This document shows positions 16,561 to 25,698 of a stretch of 57,599 bases of DNA, one piece after another. A program made the translations under genes and the position numbers. Every line of letters starts with the position of its first letter. The first letter of the stretch is position 1. The DNA comes from Candidatus Saccharibacteria bacterium UBA6224. Lineage in GTDB: Bacteria; Patescibacteriota; Saccharimonadia; Saccharimonadales; UBA4665. The DNA is taken from contig DJWS01000004.1 in NCBI GenBank assembly GCA_002441585.1, positions 117,062 to 174,660 of the forward strand, read 5' to 3'. The notes under the pieces are model-generated. The model saw only the letters and a list, made by a program, of their open reading frames with translations. It was not told where the DNA came from and did not search any database.

Positions 16561-17601
16561 ATGAGCATATTGAGTGGGGTAAACGCCTTTTTCGGACTCG
16601 ACATCGGCTCCACGGCCGTTCGGCTTGTGCAGCTCCATGGAACGGGCATGCCAAAGTCCCTGGCTCGATATGCCTATATGCCGATAGATAGCAAAATTGC
16701 TCTCAGCGATTCTCGTAACGACCAGCAGCGGCTAGGCCAAGCCATCGCCCAGCTGGTGTCCCAGGCCAAGGTTAATACCAAAAACGTCGCCGTTGGCATA
16801 CCCTCAGGAAGAGTATTCACAACTGTCGCCGATGTTGATCGCCTATCTTCCGGCGAGTTGGCCAAAGCCATTCGCTACCAGGCTGATGCGCTGATTCCGA
16901 CGCCGCTCAATGAATCAAAGATCGACTGGGCGCTACTGGGTGATTCGCCGGCTGACCAAACCAAAGTAGAGATATTATTGTCGAGCGTGCCAAACAAGTT
17001 CGTCGAGTCCCGACTGGACATGCTCGAGGCCATCGGACTCAACGTGATTGCTTTCGAGCCCGATAACCTGGCCTTGGCCAGGGCACTGTCGGCCCAAGAA
17101 ACCGGCGTCGCCCAGATGATAATCGATGTCGGCTACAAGGGCACCGACCTAGTGGTGGTAGGCGATGGCGCGCCTAAATTAACGCGTTCGATTCCGACTG
17201 GCATGGAAGCTATCAACCGAGCAGCCCTGCAGAACCTCAACGTAGATGAAAAGCAGGCCGAACAATTCGTCGCCAAGTTTGGTCTGAGCAAAGATAAGCT
17301 CGAGGGGCAGGTTTACCAGGCTATCATCGGTACCGTCGACATCCTGACCGGCGAAGTCGAGAAGTCCATCAAGTTCTTCCAGACACGTTATCCCCACAAC
17401 AAGGTCGAACGGCTGATCGTGACCGGCGGGGCATCGGTGCTACCGGAATTTCCGCTGCATTTTGCCAACAAGTTTGGCCTGAACGTCGAAATCGGCAATG
17501 CCTGGCGCAATGTCCAGTTCGCAGCCGATCGGCAGAATGAATTATTGGCTATCTCCAACCAATTCGGGGTAGCGGTAGGGTTAGCGGAGAGAACCGAATG
17601 A
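16561..17601 (+). CDS. pilM: Type IV pilus assembly protein PilM
   Basis: PilM is the actin-like cytoplasmic ATPase of type IV pili that binds the N-terminus of PilN. The phosphate-1 motif reads FFGLDIGSTAVRLVQL near residue 13 and the adenosine motif IVTGGASVLPEF near 285. Length 346 is normal. It starts the co-directional set pilM-N-O-(small protein)-B-T-C, with a 4-nt overlap to pilN. The gene has an extended -10 promoter 9 nt before the ATG and should be leaderless. Confidence 0.93.
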   Translation: MSILSGVNAFFGLDIGSTAVRLVQLHGTGMPKSLARYAYMPIDSKIALSDSRNDQQRLGQAIAQLVSQAKVNTKNVAVGIPSGRVFTTVADVDRLSSGELAKAIRYQADALIPTPLNESKIDWALLGDSPADQTKVEILLSSVPNKFVESRLDMLEAIGLNVIAFEPDNLALARALSAQETGVAQMIIDVGYKGTDLVVVGDGAPKLTRSIPTGMEAINRAALQNLNVDEKQAEQFVAKFGLSKDKLEGQVYQAIIGTVDILTGEVEKSIKFFQTRYPHNKVERLIVTGGASVLPEFPLHFANKFGLNVEIGNAWRNVQFAADRQNELLAISNQFGVAVGLAERTE

Positions 17602-18287
17602 TTCAATTCAACCTACTGCCCGATGTAAAGCTCGAATACGTCAAAGCCGAACGGCTCAAGCGCACCGTGATATCACTGTGTTTGTTGGCTAGCGCCGCCA
17701 GCTTGTCACTCCTAATCATGTTGGTCCTGACAGTCGACGTTTGGCAGAACAAGACCATCAATGACCTGAGTAGTGACATAAAGACGGCTGGTAATAAGCT
17801 CAAGTCGACACCCGACCTCGATAAGATCTTGACTGTTCAGGGGCAGCTTCATGTCCTGGGCGGCCTGCACGATGCCAAGCCTACCGAAACTCGTCTTTTC
17901 CAGTATGTTGCCCAGCTGACACCTAAAGAAGTTACCATCAAGGACTTGGTCGTTGATCATACGGCGAATACGATTTCGATAACCGGTAATGCTCCTAGCT
18001 TGGACGTGGTCAACGTGTTTACCGATAGCCTGAAGTTTACCTCATACACCACGGCTTCCTCGACCGAGAGCCGGCCGGCCTTTTCTGGGGTTGTCTTGTC
18101 GAGCTTCAAGCGCGGTCCGGAGGGAGCAGAATACACCATCGATGCGACGTTCGACCCAGCAATATTCAACATCGCTGAGAGCGCGAAATTGAAAGTACCT
18201 AATATCGTGACGACACGATCAGTCCTGGAGCACCCGACCGAGTTATTCAGCGTGCCGGAGGCAGAAGGGGCAGGACAGGGGCAATAA
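17598..18287 (+). CDS. pilN: Type IV pilus assembly protein PilN
   Basis: The N-terminus MIQFNLLPDVKLEYVKAERL holds the FNLLP motif that binds PilM. A membrane helix follows (about residues 25-50), then a periplasmic-type coiled coil and a ferredoxin-like domain (about 110-190). The start overlaps pilM by 4 nt (ATGA). PilN and PilO form the inner-membrane alignment platform. The C-terminal tail is longer than in Proteobacteria. Confidence 0.9.
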   Translation: MIQFNLLPDVKLEYVKAERLKRTVISLCLLASAASLSLLIMLVLTVDVWQNKTINDLSSDIKTAGNKLKSTPDLDKILTVQGQLHVLGGLHDAKPTETRLFQYVAQLTPKEVTIKDLVVDHTANTISITGNAPSLDVVNVFTDSLKFTSYTTASSTESRPAFSGVVLSSFKRGPEGAEYTIDATFDPAIFNIAESAKLKVPNIVTTRSVLEHPTELFSVPEAEGAGQGQ

Positions 18288-18289
18288 TC

Positions 18290-18967
18290 ATGGCGACCGC
18301 GACACATCATAGTTCACACAAGCGCTTACTTATCAGCAAGGCTAATGCCCGCATCATGGCCTACACGGCCGGGGCCTGTTTCGTGGTTATCTTCAGCCTG
18401 GTGGCCTCATACATCCTGTTTGGCCAACTTAATTACCAGAATAGGGTCATTGGCAAGAAAAAGGTCGCCCTAGCACAATTGAACCAAGATATCGACAATA
18501 CTGAACAGCTAGTTACTCAGTACAAGGCCTTCGTGGGCAATACCCAGAACGTCCTTGGGGGTAATCCCACCGGCACCGGCAGCCAAGACGGCGATAATGC
18601 CAAATTGGTCCTTGACGCACTGCCAAGTAAATATGACTTTCCGGCCCTAGCGACAAGCATCGAGAAGCTCATAACCGATCAGGGTGGGGTCATCCAGGAC
18701 ATGAGTGGCATCGATGACGAGATTGCTCAAACTGATTCGACCAGCGCGGCACCAGCACCAGTCGAGATTCCGTTCCAGGTTTCGGTCAGCGGCAACTACA
18801 AGACGATCCAAAAGGTAATCGACGTTTTCCAGCGCTCAATTCGCCCTATAAAGATTCAGACACTTGAACTTACCGGTGGTGAAGCTAATATGACGCTCAA
18901 GATCAGCGCTGTGACGTATTACCAGCCCGAAAAGTCCCTCAACATCCGGACGGAGGTAGTGAATTAA
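18290..18967 (+). CDS. pilO: Type IV pilus assembly protein PilO
   Basis: The protein has a short cytoplasmic tail, one membrane helix (about residues 22-45, with VVIFSLVASYILFG), a coiled coil (about 50-80) and an alpha/beta domain (about 110-215) with VEIPFQVSVSGNYKTIQKVI typical of PilO. It follows pilN by 2 nt. It is expected to form a heterodimer with PilN in the membrane platform. No PilP or PilQ follows, as expected for a cell without an outer membrane. Confidence 0.88.
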   Translation: MATATHHSSHKRLLISKANARIMAYTAGACFVVIFSLVASYILFGQLNYQNRVIGKKKVALAQLNQDIDNTEQLVTQYKAFVGNTQNVLGGNPTGTGSQDGDNAKLVLDALPSKYDFPALATSIEKLITDQGGVIQDMSGIDDEIAQTDSTSAAPAPVEIPFQVSVSGNYKTIQKVIDVFQRSIRPIKIQTLELTGGEANMTLKISAVTYYQPEKSLNIRTEVVN

Positions 18968-19218
18968 TGAAACAAAAGGACATAGCAGTCATAATCCTGG
19001 TTGCCGTGATTGCCGGCGCTGCATCGTTTTTCTTATCGCGTCTGCTGTTCGAGTCCGGCGACAAGCGCCAGCAAAAGGCCGAAATCGTCGATGTCATCTC
19101 TACCGAGTTCAACCAACCTGATACCAAGTACTTCAACTCCAAGGCCGTTAACCCGACCCAACTAATCCGCATCGGCAATAACAATAACGACAATCCATTT
19201 AACGGCAAGGGTCAGTAG
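18967..19218 (+). CDS. Small single-pass membrane protein in the pilus operon
   Basis: This 83-residue protein starts with one membrane helix (about residues 5-25, IAVIILVAVIAGAASFFLSR), followed by a short extracellular tail with several Asn and Asp. The ATG shares a base with the pilO stop (TAATG), so it is translationally coupled. It occupies the slot where PilP lies in diderm operons, but it has no lipobox or HR domain. A platform accessory role is inferred from position alone. Confidence 0.7.
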   Translation: MKQKDIAVIILVAVIAGAASFFLSRLLFESGDKRQQKAEIVDVISTEFNQPDTKYFNSKAVNPTQLIRIGNNNNDNPFNGKGQ

Positions 19219-19233
19219 GACCCGGGGCTTTGC

Positions 19234-21057
19234 ATGAGCGTACTCTCTGCAGCCAACCAGCAGCAGGTCGAAGACGAGCTAGTCCAAGCTGGCGTACTGA
19301 CGACCGAGAAGCTAGAGGAACTTAAGAAGCGGTCCGAGACTGAACACTCGCCAATCTTGAGCCTGCTGCTCAGTGAGGGCAGTGTCAGTAACGAGGATTT
19401 GACCAAGGCAATCGCCAAGGTCACTAATGTGCCGTACGTCAATCTGAGCCAAGCGGCGGTTGATGCCAAGATTCTCAAGCTATTGCCACAAGATATCGCC
19501 GAGCGCTACATGGCCGTGCCCTTGGGTGAGATGCAGCACCGGTTGGTGGTGGCGATGCTGGATGCCGATAACGTGCAAGCCGTCGACTTTTTGAGTAATA
19601 AAATTGGTCGACCGCTCAAGGTCTATGCTGCCAGCGAAGAGGGCATCCGTAACGTCCTAAAGCAGTACCAGCAAAGTATCTCAGAGTCTATAACAGATGA
19701 GATTAGTGCCTTGACCGGTGAAATAGCTCAAGAGCAGAATGCCGCTGCCGCCAAAGATAAGCAAAAGGGCAAGGGTGCAGCTGCACAGCAGCAAGACAAG
19801 TTCGAATCACTGGTCCAAGATTCGCCGATTAGCAAGGCACTGTCGAGCATTCTCGAATATGCCGCCAAAAACCGGGCGAGCGATATTCACATCGAACCGC
19901 TGCAGAATAGCCTGAAGATTCGCTGCCGTATCGACGGCATCTTGCGCGAAATCATGAAACTGCCGAAGAGCACTGAACCACCATTAGTCTCGCGTATAAA
20001 AATCTTGTCCAATCTGAAGATCGACGAACACCGTACGCCGCAGGACGGTGAATTCAGCATCCATGTGGCTGACAAGGATATCGATTTGCGTATCGCGATA
20101 TCGCCAGTGATTTGGGGTGAACAGGTGGTCATACGTCTGCTCGACAAGAGCGGCACTAGTCTCAAGCTGGAAGACATGGGTTACCACGGACGGGCACTTA
20201 GGACGATTCGTGATGGGCTGAAACAGAGCAACGGCATGATACTCACTTCCGGCCCGACTGGTTCCGGTAAGTCGACCAGCCTGTACGCGCTGCTGCAAGA
20301 AATCAAGGACGATTCGATCAACATCGTAACCCTAGAGGATCCGGTCGAGTACAAGATGGAAGGCGTTAACCAGATCCAGGTGAATGCAGATGTCGGACTG
20401 ACGTTTGCCAGTGGCTTGCGGTCTATCTTGCGCCAGGACCCTGACGTCGTGATGGTCGGTGAGATTCGTGATAAAGAGACTGCCGAGTTGGCCGTTCAGG
20501 CTGCCCTGACCGGACACTTGGTGTTCAGTACGCTGCACACCAACAGCGCGGCTGGTATCTTGCCGCGTTTGCTGGATATGGGCATCGAGCCGTTCCTTAT
20601 TGCCAGCACCGTCAAGACGGTGATTGGCCAGCGATTAGTGCGCCGGGTATCCGAAGAAAACGAGAAATACGACTCCAGTGCTCCGGAGACCGAAGCCATC
20701 CATTCGACGCTGGCGAAGCTGTTGCCAAAAGATGAGGCATCGATGAAGGAGGCCTGCGAGGACCTGGGGTACGAAAGCTTGCCTCTAGCCGACCAAAAAG
20801 CTTATACTTTGTACAAGGGCATAGACAGCCCAAGTTCACCGAATGGTTACAGTGGTCGAATGGGTATTTACGAGGCGTTTACCGTCTCGGACGAGATCCA
20901 AAAGCTCATCCTTGAGCGGGCGACCAGCAACACCATCCAAAAAATGGCTCAGACACAAGGCATGATTACCATGCGCGAAGACGGTTATCTCAAAGCCCTG
21001 GCGGGCAAGACCACGCTAAACGAGATCAACCGCGTCGCTGCCGCAGATATGACATAA
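19234..21057 (+). CDS. pilB: Type IV pilus extension ATPase PilB
   Basis: The N-terminal MshEN-type domain (about residues 1-150) is followed by an N2 domain and a secretion ATPase core: Walker A GPTGSGKSTSLYAL near 344, Asp box with EDPVEYKMEGVNQIQ, Walker B RQDPDVVMVGEIRD near 405 and the His box HLVFSTLHTNSAAG. The tetracysteine zinc motif that normally follows QRLVRR is absent; a linker of about 60 residues with a single Cys replaces it. PilB powers pilus polymerisation. It lies 15 nt after the small membrane protein gene. Confidence 0.95.
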   Translation: MSVLSAANQQQVEDELVQAGVLTTEKLEELKKRSETEHSPILSLLLSEGSVSNEDLTKAIAKVTNVPYVNLSQAAVDAKILKLLPQDIAERYMAVPLGEMQHRLVVAMLDADNVQAVDFLSNKIGRPLKVYAASEEGIRNVLKQYQQSISESITDEISALTGEIAQEQNAAAAKDKQKGKGAAAQQQDKFESLVQDSPISKALSSILEYAAKNRASDIHIEPLQNSLKIRCRIDGILREIMKLPKSTEPPLVSRIKILSNLKIDEHRTPQDGEFSIHVADKDIDLRIAISPVIWGEQVVIRLLDKSGTSLKLEDMGYHGRALRTIRDGLKQSNGMILTSGPTGSGKSTSLYALLQEIKDDSINIVTLEDPVEYKMEGVNQIQVNADVGLTFASGLRSILRQDPDVVMVGEIRDKETAELAVQAALTGHLVFSTLHTNSAAGILPRLLDMGIEPFLIASTVKTVIGQRLVRRVSEENEKYDSSAPETEAIHSTLAKLLPKDEASMKEACEDLGYESLPLADQKAYTLYKGIDSPSSPNGYSGRMGIYEAFTVSDEIQKLILERATSNTIQKMAQTQGMITMREDGYLKALAGKTTLNEINRVAAADMT

Positions 21058-21082
21058 ACGGAGAGGGTGGAGAACAGACAAG

Positions 21083-22153
21083 ATGGCGCAAGGACAACCA
21101 CGAATCGAGATATTGCTAGAAGAGGTCGTTAAGAAAAAGGCTTCGGACTTGCACTTGCAAGTGGGCTTGCCGCCGATGTTGCGTGTCGATGGCGCCCTGG
21201 TTGCGGTCAGTGGGGCAGACCCCCTGACTGATGAGGTGGTCGAGACCCTCATTTTTGCCATATTAGACGAAGACCAGAAGCAGATCTTGCTTAAGGATAA
21301 GGAATTCGACTTCAGTTTTGCCTTCGGTGACCTGGGACGTTTCCGTGTCAACGCCTTCCATGAACGTGGCAACCTAGCGGCTGCTTTACGTTTGATTCCT
21401 AACGATATTCCTAGTATTGAGCAGCTCGGATTGCCGCCCATAGTGGCCAAGTTCGCTGACTACCCACGTGGTTTGGTGCTGGTGACCGGCCCGACCGGTT
21501 CCGGCAAGTCGACCAGTTTGGCGGCATTGGTCCACAAGATCAACATGGAGCGCGCCGCCCACATTATTACTATCGAAGACCCAATCGAATACACACATGC
21601 ATCCAAGAAATCGGTCATCGTGCAACGCGAAGTGCACTATGATACCTACAGCTTTAGCGCCGCCCTGCGCAGCGCCTTGCGCGAGGACCCGGACGTGGTT
21701 CTCATCGGTGAGATGCGCGACCTCGAGACTATCGCTTCGGCTATCACCATCGCCGAGACTGGTCACCTAGTTTTCGCTACTCTGCACACCAACTCTGCCT
21801 CGCAATCAATCGACCGTATGATTGACGTCTTTCCGCCACACCAGCAGCCGCAGATTAGAGCACAGCTCAGCAACATCCTGATGGCGATTTGCTCGCAGCG
21901 ACTGGTTCCATCGATTGGTGGTGGACGCGTGGCGGCAGCCGAAATCTTGGTCGGTACACCGGCTGTCCGCAATATCATACGCGAGGGTAAAACCCACCAG
22001 CTTGATGCCGTCATACAGACCGGCGCAGAGTTCGGCATGCAATCGATGGACAAGCAACTTGTCAATCTGATTCACCAGGGAACCGTAACGTACGACGAGG
22101 CCCGCAATGTCGCCGTAGACATTGATGAGCTCGATCGATTGATGCGGGGCTAG
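21083..22153 (+). CDS. pilT: Type IV pilus retraction ATPase PilT
   Basis: The protein has the PilT order: N-terminal PAS-like domain (ASDLHLQVGLPPMLRVDG), Walker A GPTGSGKSTSLAAL near residue 140, Walker B REDPDVVLIGEMRD near 205, the His box HLVFATLHTNSASQSIDR, and a C-terminal helical region. Length 356 is normal. PilT depolymerises pili, powering twitching and DNA uptake. The gene is 25 nt after pilB. A GGAGAGGGTGGAG stretch upstream is a loosely placed ribosome-binding site. Confidence 0.95.
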   Translation: MAQGQPRIEILLEEVVKKKASDLHLQVGLPPMLRVDGALVAVSGADPLTDEVVETLIFAILDEDQKQILLKDKEFDFSFAFGDLGRFRVNAFHERGNLAAALRLIPNDIPSIEQLGLPPIVAKFADYPRGLVLVTGPTGSGKSTSLAALVHKINMERAAHIITIEDPIEYTHASKKSVIVQREVHYDTYSFSAALRSALREDPDVVLIGEMRDLETIASAITIAETGHLVFATLHTNSASQSIDRMIDVFPPHQQPQIRAQLSNILMAICSQRLVPSIGGGRVAAAEILVGTPAVRNIIREGKTHQLDAVIQTGAEFGMQSMDKQLVNLIHQGTVTYDEARNVAVDIDELDRLMRG

Positions 22154-22156
22154 TCG

Positions 22157-23377
22157 ATGCTGTCATATCAGTACACGGCGCGTGATTCGGCAACCGGACG
22201 ACAGGTCCGGGCCGTGGTCCAGGCCGACAGCGAACAGTCGGCGGCCAAACTGCTCCGTAATGAGGGACTGACAGTCATCGATATCCGACCCGCCGAGCAG
22301 GGCGGGCTGTTTCCGCGGCGTTCCGAGAAGGTTAAGACCCGAGACAAGGTGCTATTCTCGCGCCAGCTGTCTACCTTGATCAACGCTGGCTTGCCATTAG
22401 TCCAGGCGCTAAGAAGTGTGGCAGCCCAGACGACTAGCAAACCACTCAAAATTGTCATCAACCATCTGATCAGTGACGTCGAGGCGGGGTCGGCGCTGGC
22501 AGCGGCCATGTCGAAGTACCCGCGCGTTTTCAACCGGGTGTATTTGAGTCTAATTGCCGCTGGTGAGACGTCCGGTACGCTGGACCAGGCGCTGGAGCGA
22601 TTGGCCGACCAGCAAGAAAAGGATGCCGACGTTGTCAGCAAGGTACGCGGAGCCATGATTTATCCATTAATCGTGTTAGTCGTGATGATCGGCGTGGTCG
22701 TGTACATGCTGGTCACGGTGCTGCCGCAGGTAGAGGTCCTATACGCCGATATTGGCTCGAACGCCTCGTTGCCGCTACCGACGCGCGTGCTGCTGGCGGC
22801 ATCAGCCTTTATCAGGCACTTCTGGCCAGTTGTCATACTCTTGGTGGCGGCCATGTTCGTGTTCGGCTCGCGCTGGGCCAGGACACTTGGTGGCAAGACG
22901 GTAATCGACAAGGCCAAAATGCGCGCCTGGCCGATTGGTGGGCTGTTCATGAAGATGTACATGGCTCGGTTTTCCCGGACTGGCACCACCCTGGTTGCCA
23001 GCGGGGTACCACTGATACAAGTCTTGGAGATCACCGGTCAGGCGGTTGATAATGTCCATATCGAGGCTTCGCTCAAGGCTGCGACCGAAAAGGTCAAAGC
23101 CGGTAAATCACTCGGTGAATCCCTGCAAGGCGACCCGAACTTCCTGGAGCTGGTGCCAAACATGCTTAAGATTGGCGAGCAGTCGGGTTCGATGGAACAA
23201 ATGCTTGGCAAAGCCGCCGATTATTATGAGAAAGAACTTGATTTGGAGATCAAGAATATCCAGACAATCATTGAGCCGGTGATGATGATTTTGATGGGCA
23301 TCATGGCATTTACCATCGTCGCTGCGGTGCTATTGCCAATTTACAATCTGGCAAGCCAGGCGGGAAGTGTCGTATAG
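22157..23377 (+). CDS. pilC: Type IV pilus inner-membrane platform protein PilC
   Basis: PilC is the integral membrane platform that couples the ATPases to pilin polymerisation. Two repeated GspF domains are seen (about residues 65-190 and 265-390), each with the helical signature around FSRQLSTLINAGLPLVQAL and FSRTGTTLVASGVPLIQVL, and three membrane helices. Length 406 is normal. It starts 3 nt after pilT. The operon seems to end here; the pilin gene follows after a 96-nt gap. Confidence 0.95.
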   Translation: MLSYQYTARDSATGRQVRAVVQADSEQSAAKLLRNEGLTVIDIRPAEQGGLFPRRSEKVKTRDKVLFSRQLSTLINAGLPLVQALRSVAAQTTSKPLKIVINHLISDVEAGSALAAAMSKYPRVFNRVYLSLIAAGETSGTLDQALERLADQQEKDADVVSKVRGAMIYPLIVLVVMIGVVVYMLVTVLPQVEVLYADIGSNASLPLPTRVLLAASAFIRHFWPVVILLVAAMFVFGSRWARTLGGKTVIDKAKMRAWPIGGLFMKMYMARFSRTGTTLVASGVPLIQVLEITGQAVDNVHIEASLKAATEKVKAGKSLGESLQGDPNFLELVPNMLKIGEQSGSMEQMLGKAADYYEKELDLEIKNIQTIIEPVMMILMGIMAFTIVAAVLLPIYNLASQAGSVV

Positions 23378-23473
23378 GGGTAGCCCCTCGAGAAATGCGC
23401 TTGCATTCTACAACCATAACCGCTATCATCTGACTTATAACGTAATAACTATGCAGCAAAGGGGGCATTTGCA

Positions 23474-23950
23474 ATGCTAAGTAAACTTAAACAACGTAAG
23501 AGCGAAGGTTTCACCATCATCGAAGTGATGATTGTGTTGGCTATCGCCGGTTTGATCATGCTGATCGTCTTCCTGGCCGTCCCAGCATTGCAGCGTAACT
23601 CACGCAACACCCAGGCTAAGAACGCGGCTGCCGCGATTCTCGCCGCCGTCAACGAATTTTCGAACAACAATAACGGTCAACAACCGACCACGGTCGCCAT
23701 CGCTGCTGATGGTACCATCAACGTGACAGGTGCCGCTGGCACGGCTGCTGCGACCGGCAAGACCCAGAGCGGTTATACCGCATCTTTGTCTGCAACGATG
23801 CCTACCACACCTGGTACTTTCGCAGTCAACTTGAACCACAAGTGTAACAACAACGCCTTTGCGACTACCACTTCGCCACGTTCGATGGCCGTCGGTTACG
23901 CTATCGAGAGCAGTAGCACGGTCAACGCTCCTCAGTGTGCTGAGAGCTAG
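23474..23950 (+). CDS. Major type IV pilin, PilA-like
   Basis: A 12-residue positively charged leader ends in Gly, with cleavage before FTIIEVMIVLAIAGLIML; Glu is at mature position +5, as in class III signal peptides. The mature 146-residue pilin has a C-terminal Cys pair (about residues 125 and 154 of the precursor) that can close the D-region loop. A strong terminator (23971-24001) follows at once, implying high, separate expression. An AAAGGGGG stretch lies about 10 nt before the ATG. Major-pilin status is inferred from size, cysteines and its own terminator. Confidence 0.88.
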   Translation: MLSKLKQRKSEGFTIIEVMIVLAIAGLIMLIVFLAVPALQRNSRNTQAKNAAAAILAAVNEFSNNNNGQQPTTVAIAADGTINVTGAAGTAAATGKTQSGYTASLSATMPTTPGTFAVNLNHKCNNNAFATTTSPRSMAVGYAIESSSTVNAPQCAES

Positions 23951-23970
23951 GATATATCGTAGCTAATTGC

Positions 23971-24001
23971 AAAAGGGCCGCCTGCAAGGAGCGGTCCTTT
24001 T
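23971..24001 (+). terminator. Rho-independent terminator after the pilin gene
   Basis: AAAGGGCCGC pairs with GCGGTCCTTT around a 9-nt loop and ends in a short T-run, 20 nt after the pilin stop. Confidence 0.85.
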
Positions 24002-24011
24002 CTGTGATACC

Positions 24012-24869
24012 ATGATGGTAATGGTATATCTACTACTTGCTGTGTTTGGCCTGGCTCTGGGTAGTTTCGTTAATGCTTTGATTTGGCGGATTCACGCTCA
24101 GGACGAAATCCTCGACAAGAAAAAACAGACTAAGCAGGACAGGCTACAGCTGAAGCGACTGTCTATCAGCCGGGGGCGATCGATGTGCCTGAGCTGCCGG
24201 CATGAGTTGAGGGCGATTGATCTGGTGCCGGTGTTTAGCTGGCTATGGCTGCGCGGCAAATGCCGCTATTGTGGGGCAAGGATTCCAGATACGCCACTGG
24301 CAGAGCTACTAGTACCTACGCTATTCATACTATCCTACCTCTTTTGGCCGTATTCCTTGTCTGGGGGAGCGATCTTGCCGTTCGTGGTCTGGCTGGTGGC
24401 GCTGGTGGCGCTGGTGGCGTTGGCGCTTTATGACATCAAATGGTTCTTGCTACCCAACCGAATCGTGTGGCCGTTGGCCACCTTGGCACTTATTTACAGG
24501 ATTACTCTGGCCATCGCGCCGGGACAGGATACTCTGGAAGTGTTAATGGCCGGTTTTTGGGGTGTCTTGGCCCTGGCCGGGCTGTTCTTTGTCCTGTTTA
24601 CGGTCTCGAACGAGCGCTGGATTGGTGGGGGTGATGTCAAGCTGGCCATCGCACTAGGGTTGTTTGCCGGTGGGCCGTTGGCCGCCTTCCTGGTATTATT
24701 TATCGCCTCTACCTCTGGTAGCTTGGCGGCTATTCCTATGCTTTTGCGCGGGCAATCGGTCCGTCAGGCGCGTATTCCGTTCGGACCATTCCTGATTGGC
24801 GGAACCATCGTAGCCGTACTGTTCGGTATGGCTATGCTTCGCTGGTACACGGGCCTGTTTTTGCCATAG
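24012..24869 (+). CDS. pilD: Prepilin peptidase/N-methylase PilD
   Basis: PilD cleaves prepilin leaders and methylates the new N-terminus. The N-terminal domain has the four-cysteine zinc motif (CLSCRHEL ... CRYCGARI, about residues 58-95), and the catalytic aspartates lie in ALYDIKWFLLPNRI and GGGDVKLAIALGLF. About eight membrane helices are present. Length fits the family. An upstream in-frame TTG would run through the pilin terminator, so I chose ATG at 24012 (24015 is also possible). A TGATAC box sits right before the start. Confidence 0.93.
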   Translation: MMVMVYLLLAVFGLALGSFVNALIWRIHAQDEILDKKKQTKQDRLQLKRLSISRGRSMCLSCRHELRAIDLVPVFSWLWLRGKCRYCGARIPDTPLAELLVPTLFILSYLFWPYSLSGGAILPFVVWLVALVALVALALYDIKWFLLPNRIVWPLATLALIYRITLAIAPGQDTLEVLMAGFWGVLALAGLFFVLFTVSNERWIGGGDVKLAIALGLFAGGPLAAFLVLFIASTSGSLAAIPMLLRGQSVRQARIPFGPFLIGGTIVAVLFGMAMLRWYTGLFLP

Positions 24870-24896
24870 CTATATCTGTAGTTGACATACCGCTTA

Positions 24897-24905
24897 TGGT
24901 ATACT
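24897..24905 (+). promoter_or_regulatory. Extended -10 promoter of the minor pilin operon
   Basis: TGG then TATACT (24900-24905) lies 7 nt before the ATG at 24913 with no Shine-Dalgarno. A TTGACA at 24882-24887 is only 12 nt away, too close to be a normal -35 for this -10. Confidence 0.7.
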
Positions 24906-24912
24906 TGGTGCC

Positions 24913-25698
24913 ATGAAGCGCTATGCACATGCAGCCGGCTTTACGGTGGTGGAAGTAATGATTGTGCTAGCTGTGACGGGCGGATTATTCTTGGCTATCG
25001 CAGCGACTATGACGGGGCGCCAGAGGAGCAATGAGTTTGTTCAGGCCGTACAGGACGTTCGGGCTCAGATCCAGCAGACTATCAGCGAGGTCCAGTCCGG
25101 CTATTACACTAACGATCAGAATCTTAGCTGTACGGCAGGCGGCAGTGGGCCATTCTTGAGCGCCACGCCAGTTGACCGTGGGTCGAACGTCGATTGCCTA
25201 TACCTGGGCAATGTCATGCAGTTTGCTATCAAAGACACCGATCCACAAGAGTATCGGGTATACAGCGTGGTAGGTGTGAGGTCTGGTACGGATCTGGCAA
25301 GTGCCCAGCCCAAACTCCTAACAGACCCATCCGGAACGGACAACGGTAAATCATTTACGCTCAAGTACGGTCTGAAGGCGGTGGCCATGAGGGCGGGTCC
25401 GTCAAATGCCGGAGCGTTCGCCGTGTTATCTTCGCTCGATGATGCTTCATCAGACTCAAGCGGTACGCAACAGATCGACGTTTATTCATTGACCCCAAGC
25501 ATGCTCAATGCACCATTGGGCGGGTTGGTCGGCCAAATCAACAGTGCGTTGGGGAGTCCGACAAAGAATCCGGCGGGCGGTATCCGGATTTGCTTCGAGG
25601 GCGGCAGCAAGCAGTTCGGTCTTGTGACGATTGGGGGTAGTGGACGGCAACTGTCGGTCGACTTGCGGATAATGACGTTGAGTAATTGCGGGATTTAA
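24913..25698 (+). CDS. Minor pilin (prepilin-type N-terminal cleavage)
   Basis: A 9-residue leader ends in Gly, followed by FTVVEVMIVLAVTGGLFL with Glu at +5, a classical prepilin signal. The mature part (about 250 residues) has a Cys pair near 74 and 97 and more Cys near the C-terminus. It is larger than the major pilin and is the first of three overlapping or adjacent pilin-like genes, so a pilus priming or tip role is likely. The mRNA should be leaderless. Confidence 0.85.
   Translation: MKRYAHAAGFTVVEVMIVLAVTGGLFLAIAATMTGRQRSNEFVQAVQDVRAQIQQTISEVQSGYYTNDQNLSCTAGGSGPFLSATPVDRGSNVDCLYLGNVMQFAIKDTDPQEYRVYSVVGVRSGTDLASAQPKLLTDPSGTDNGKSFTLKYGLKAVAMRAGPSNAGAFAVLSSLDDASSDSSGTQQIDVYSLTPSMLNAPLGGLVGQINSALGSPTKNPAGGIRICFEGGSKQFGLVTIGGSGRQLSVDLRIMTLSNCGI

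Noticed and set aside
24882..24887. TTGACA as the -35 of the minor pilin promoter
   Set aside because: The spacing to TATACT is only 12 nt; the extended TGG motif explains the promoter better.
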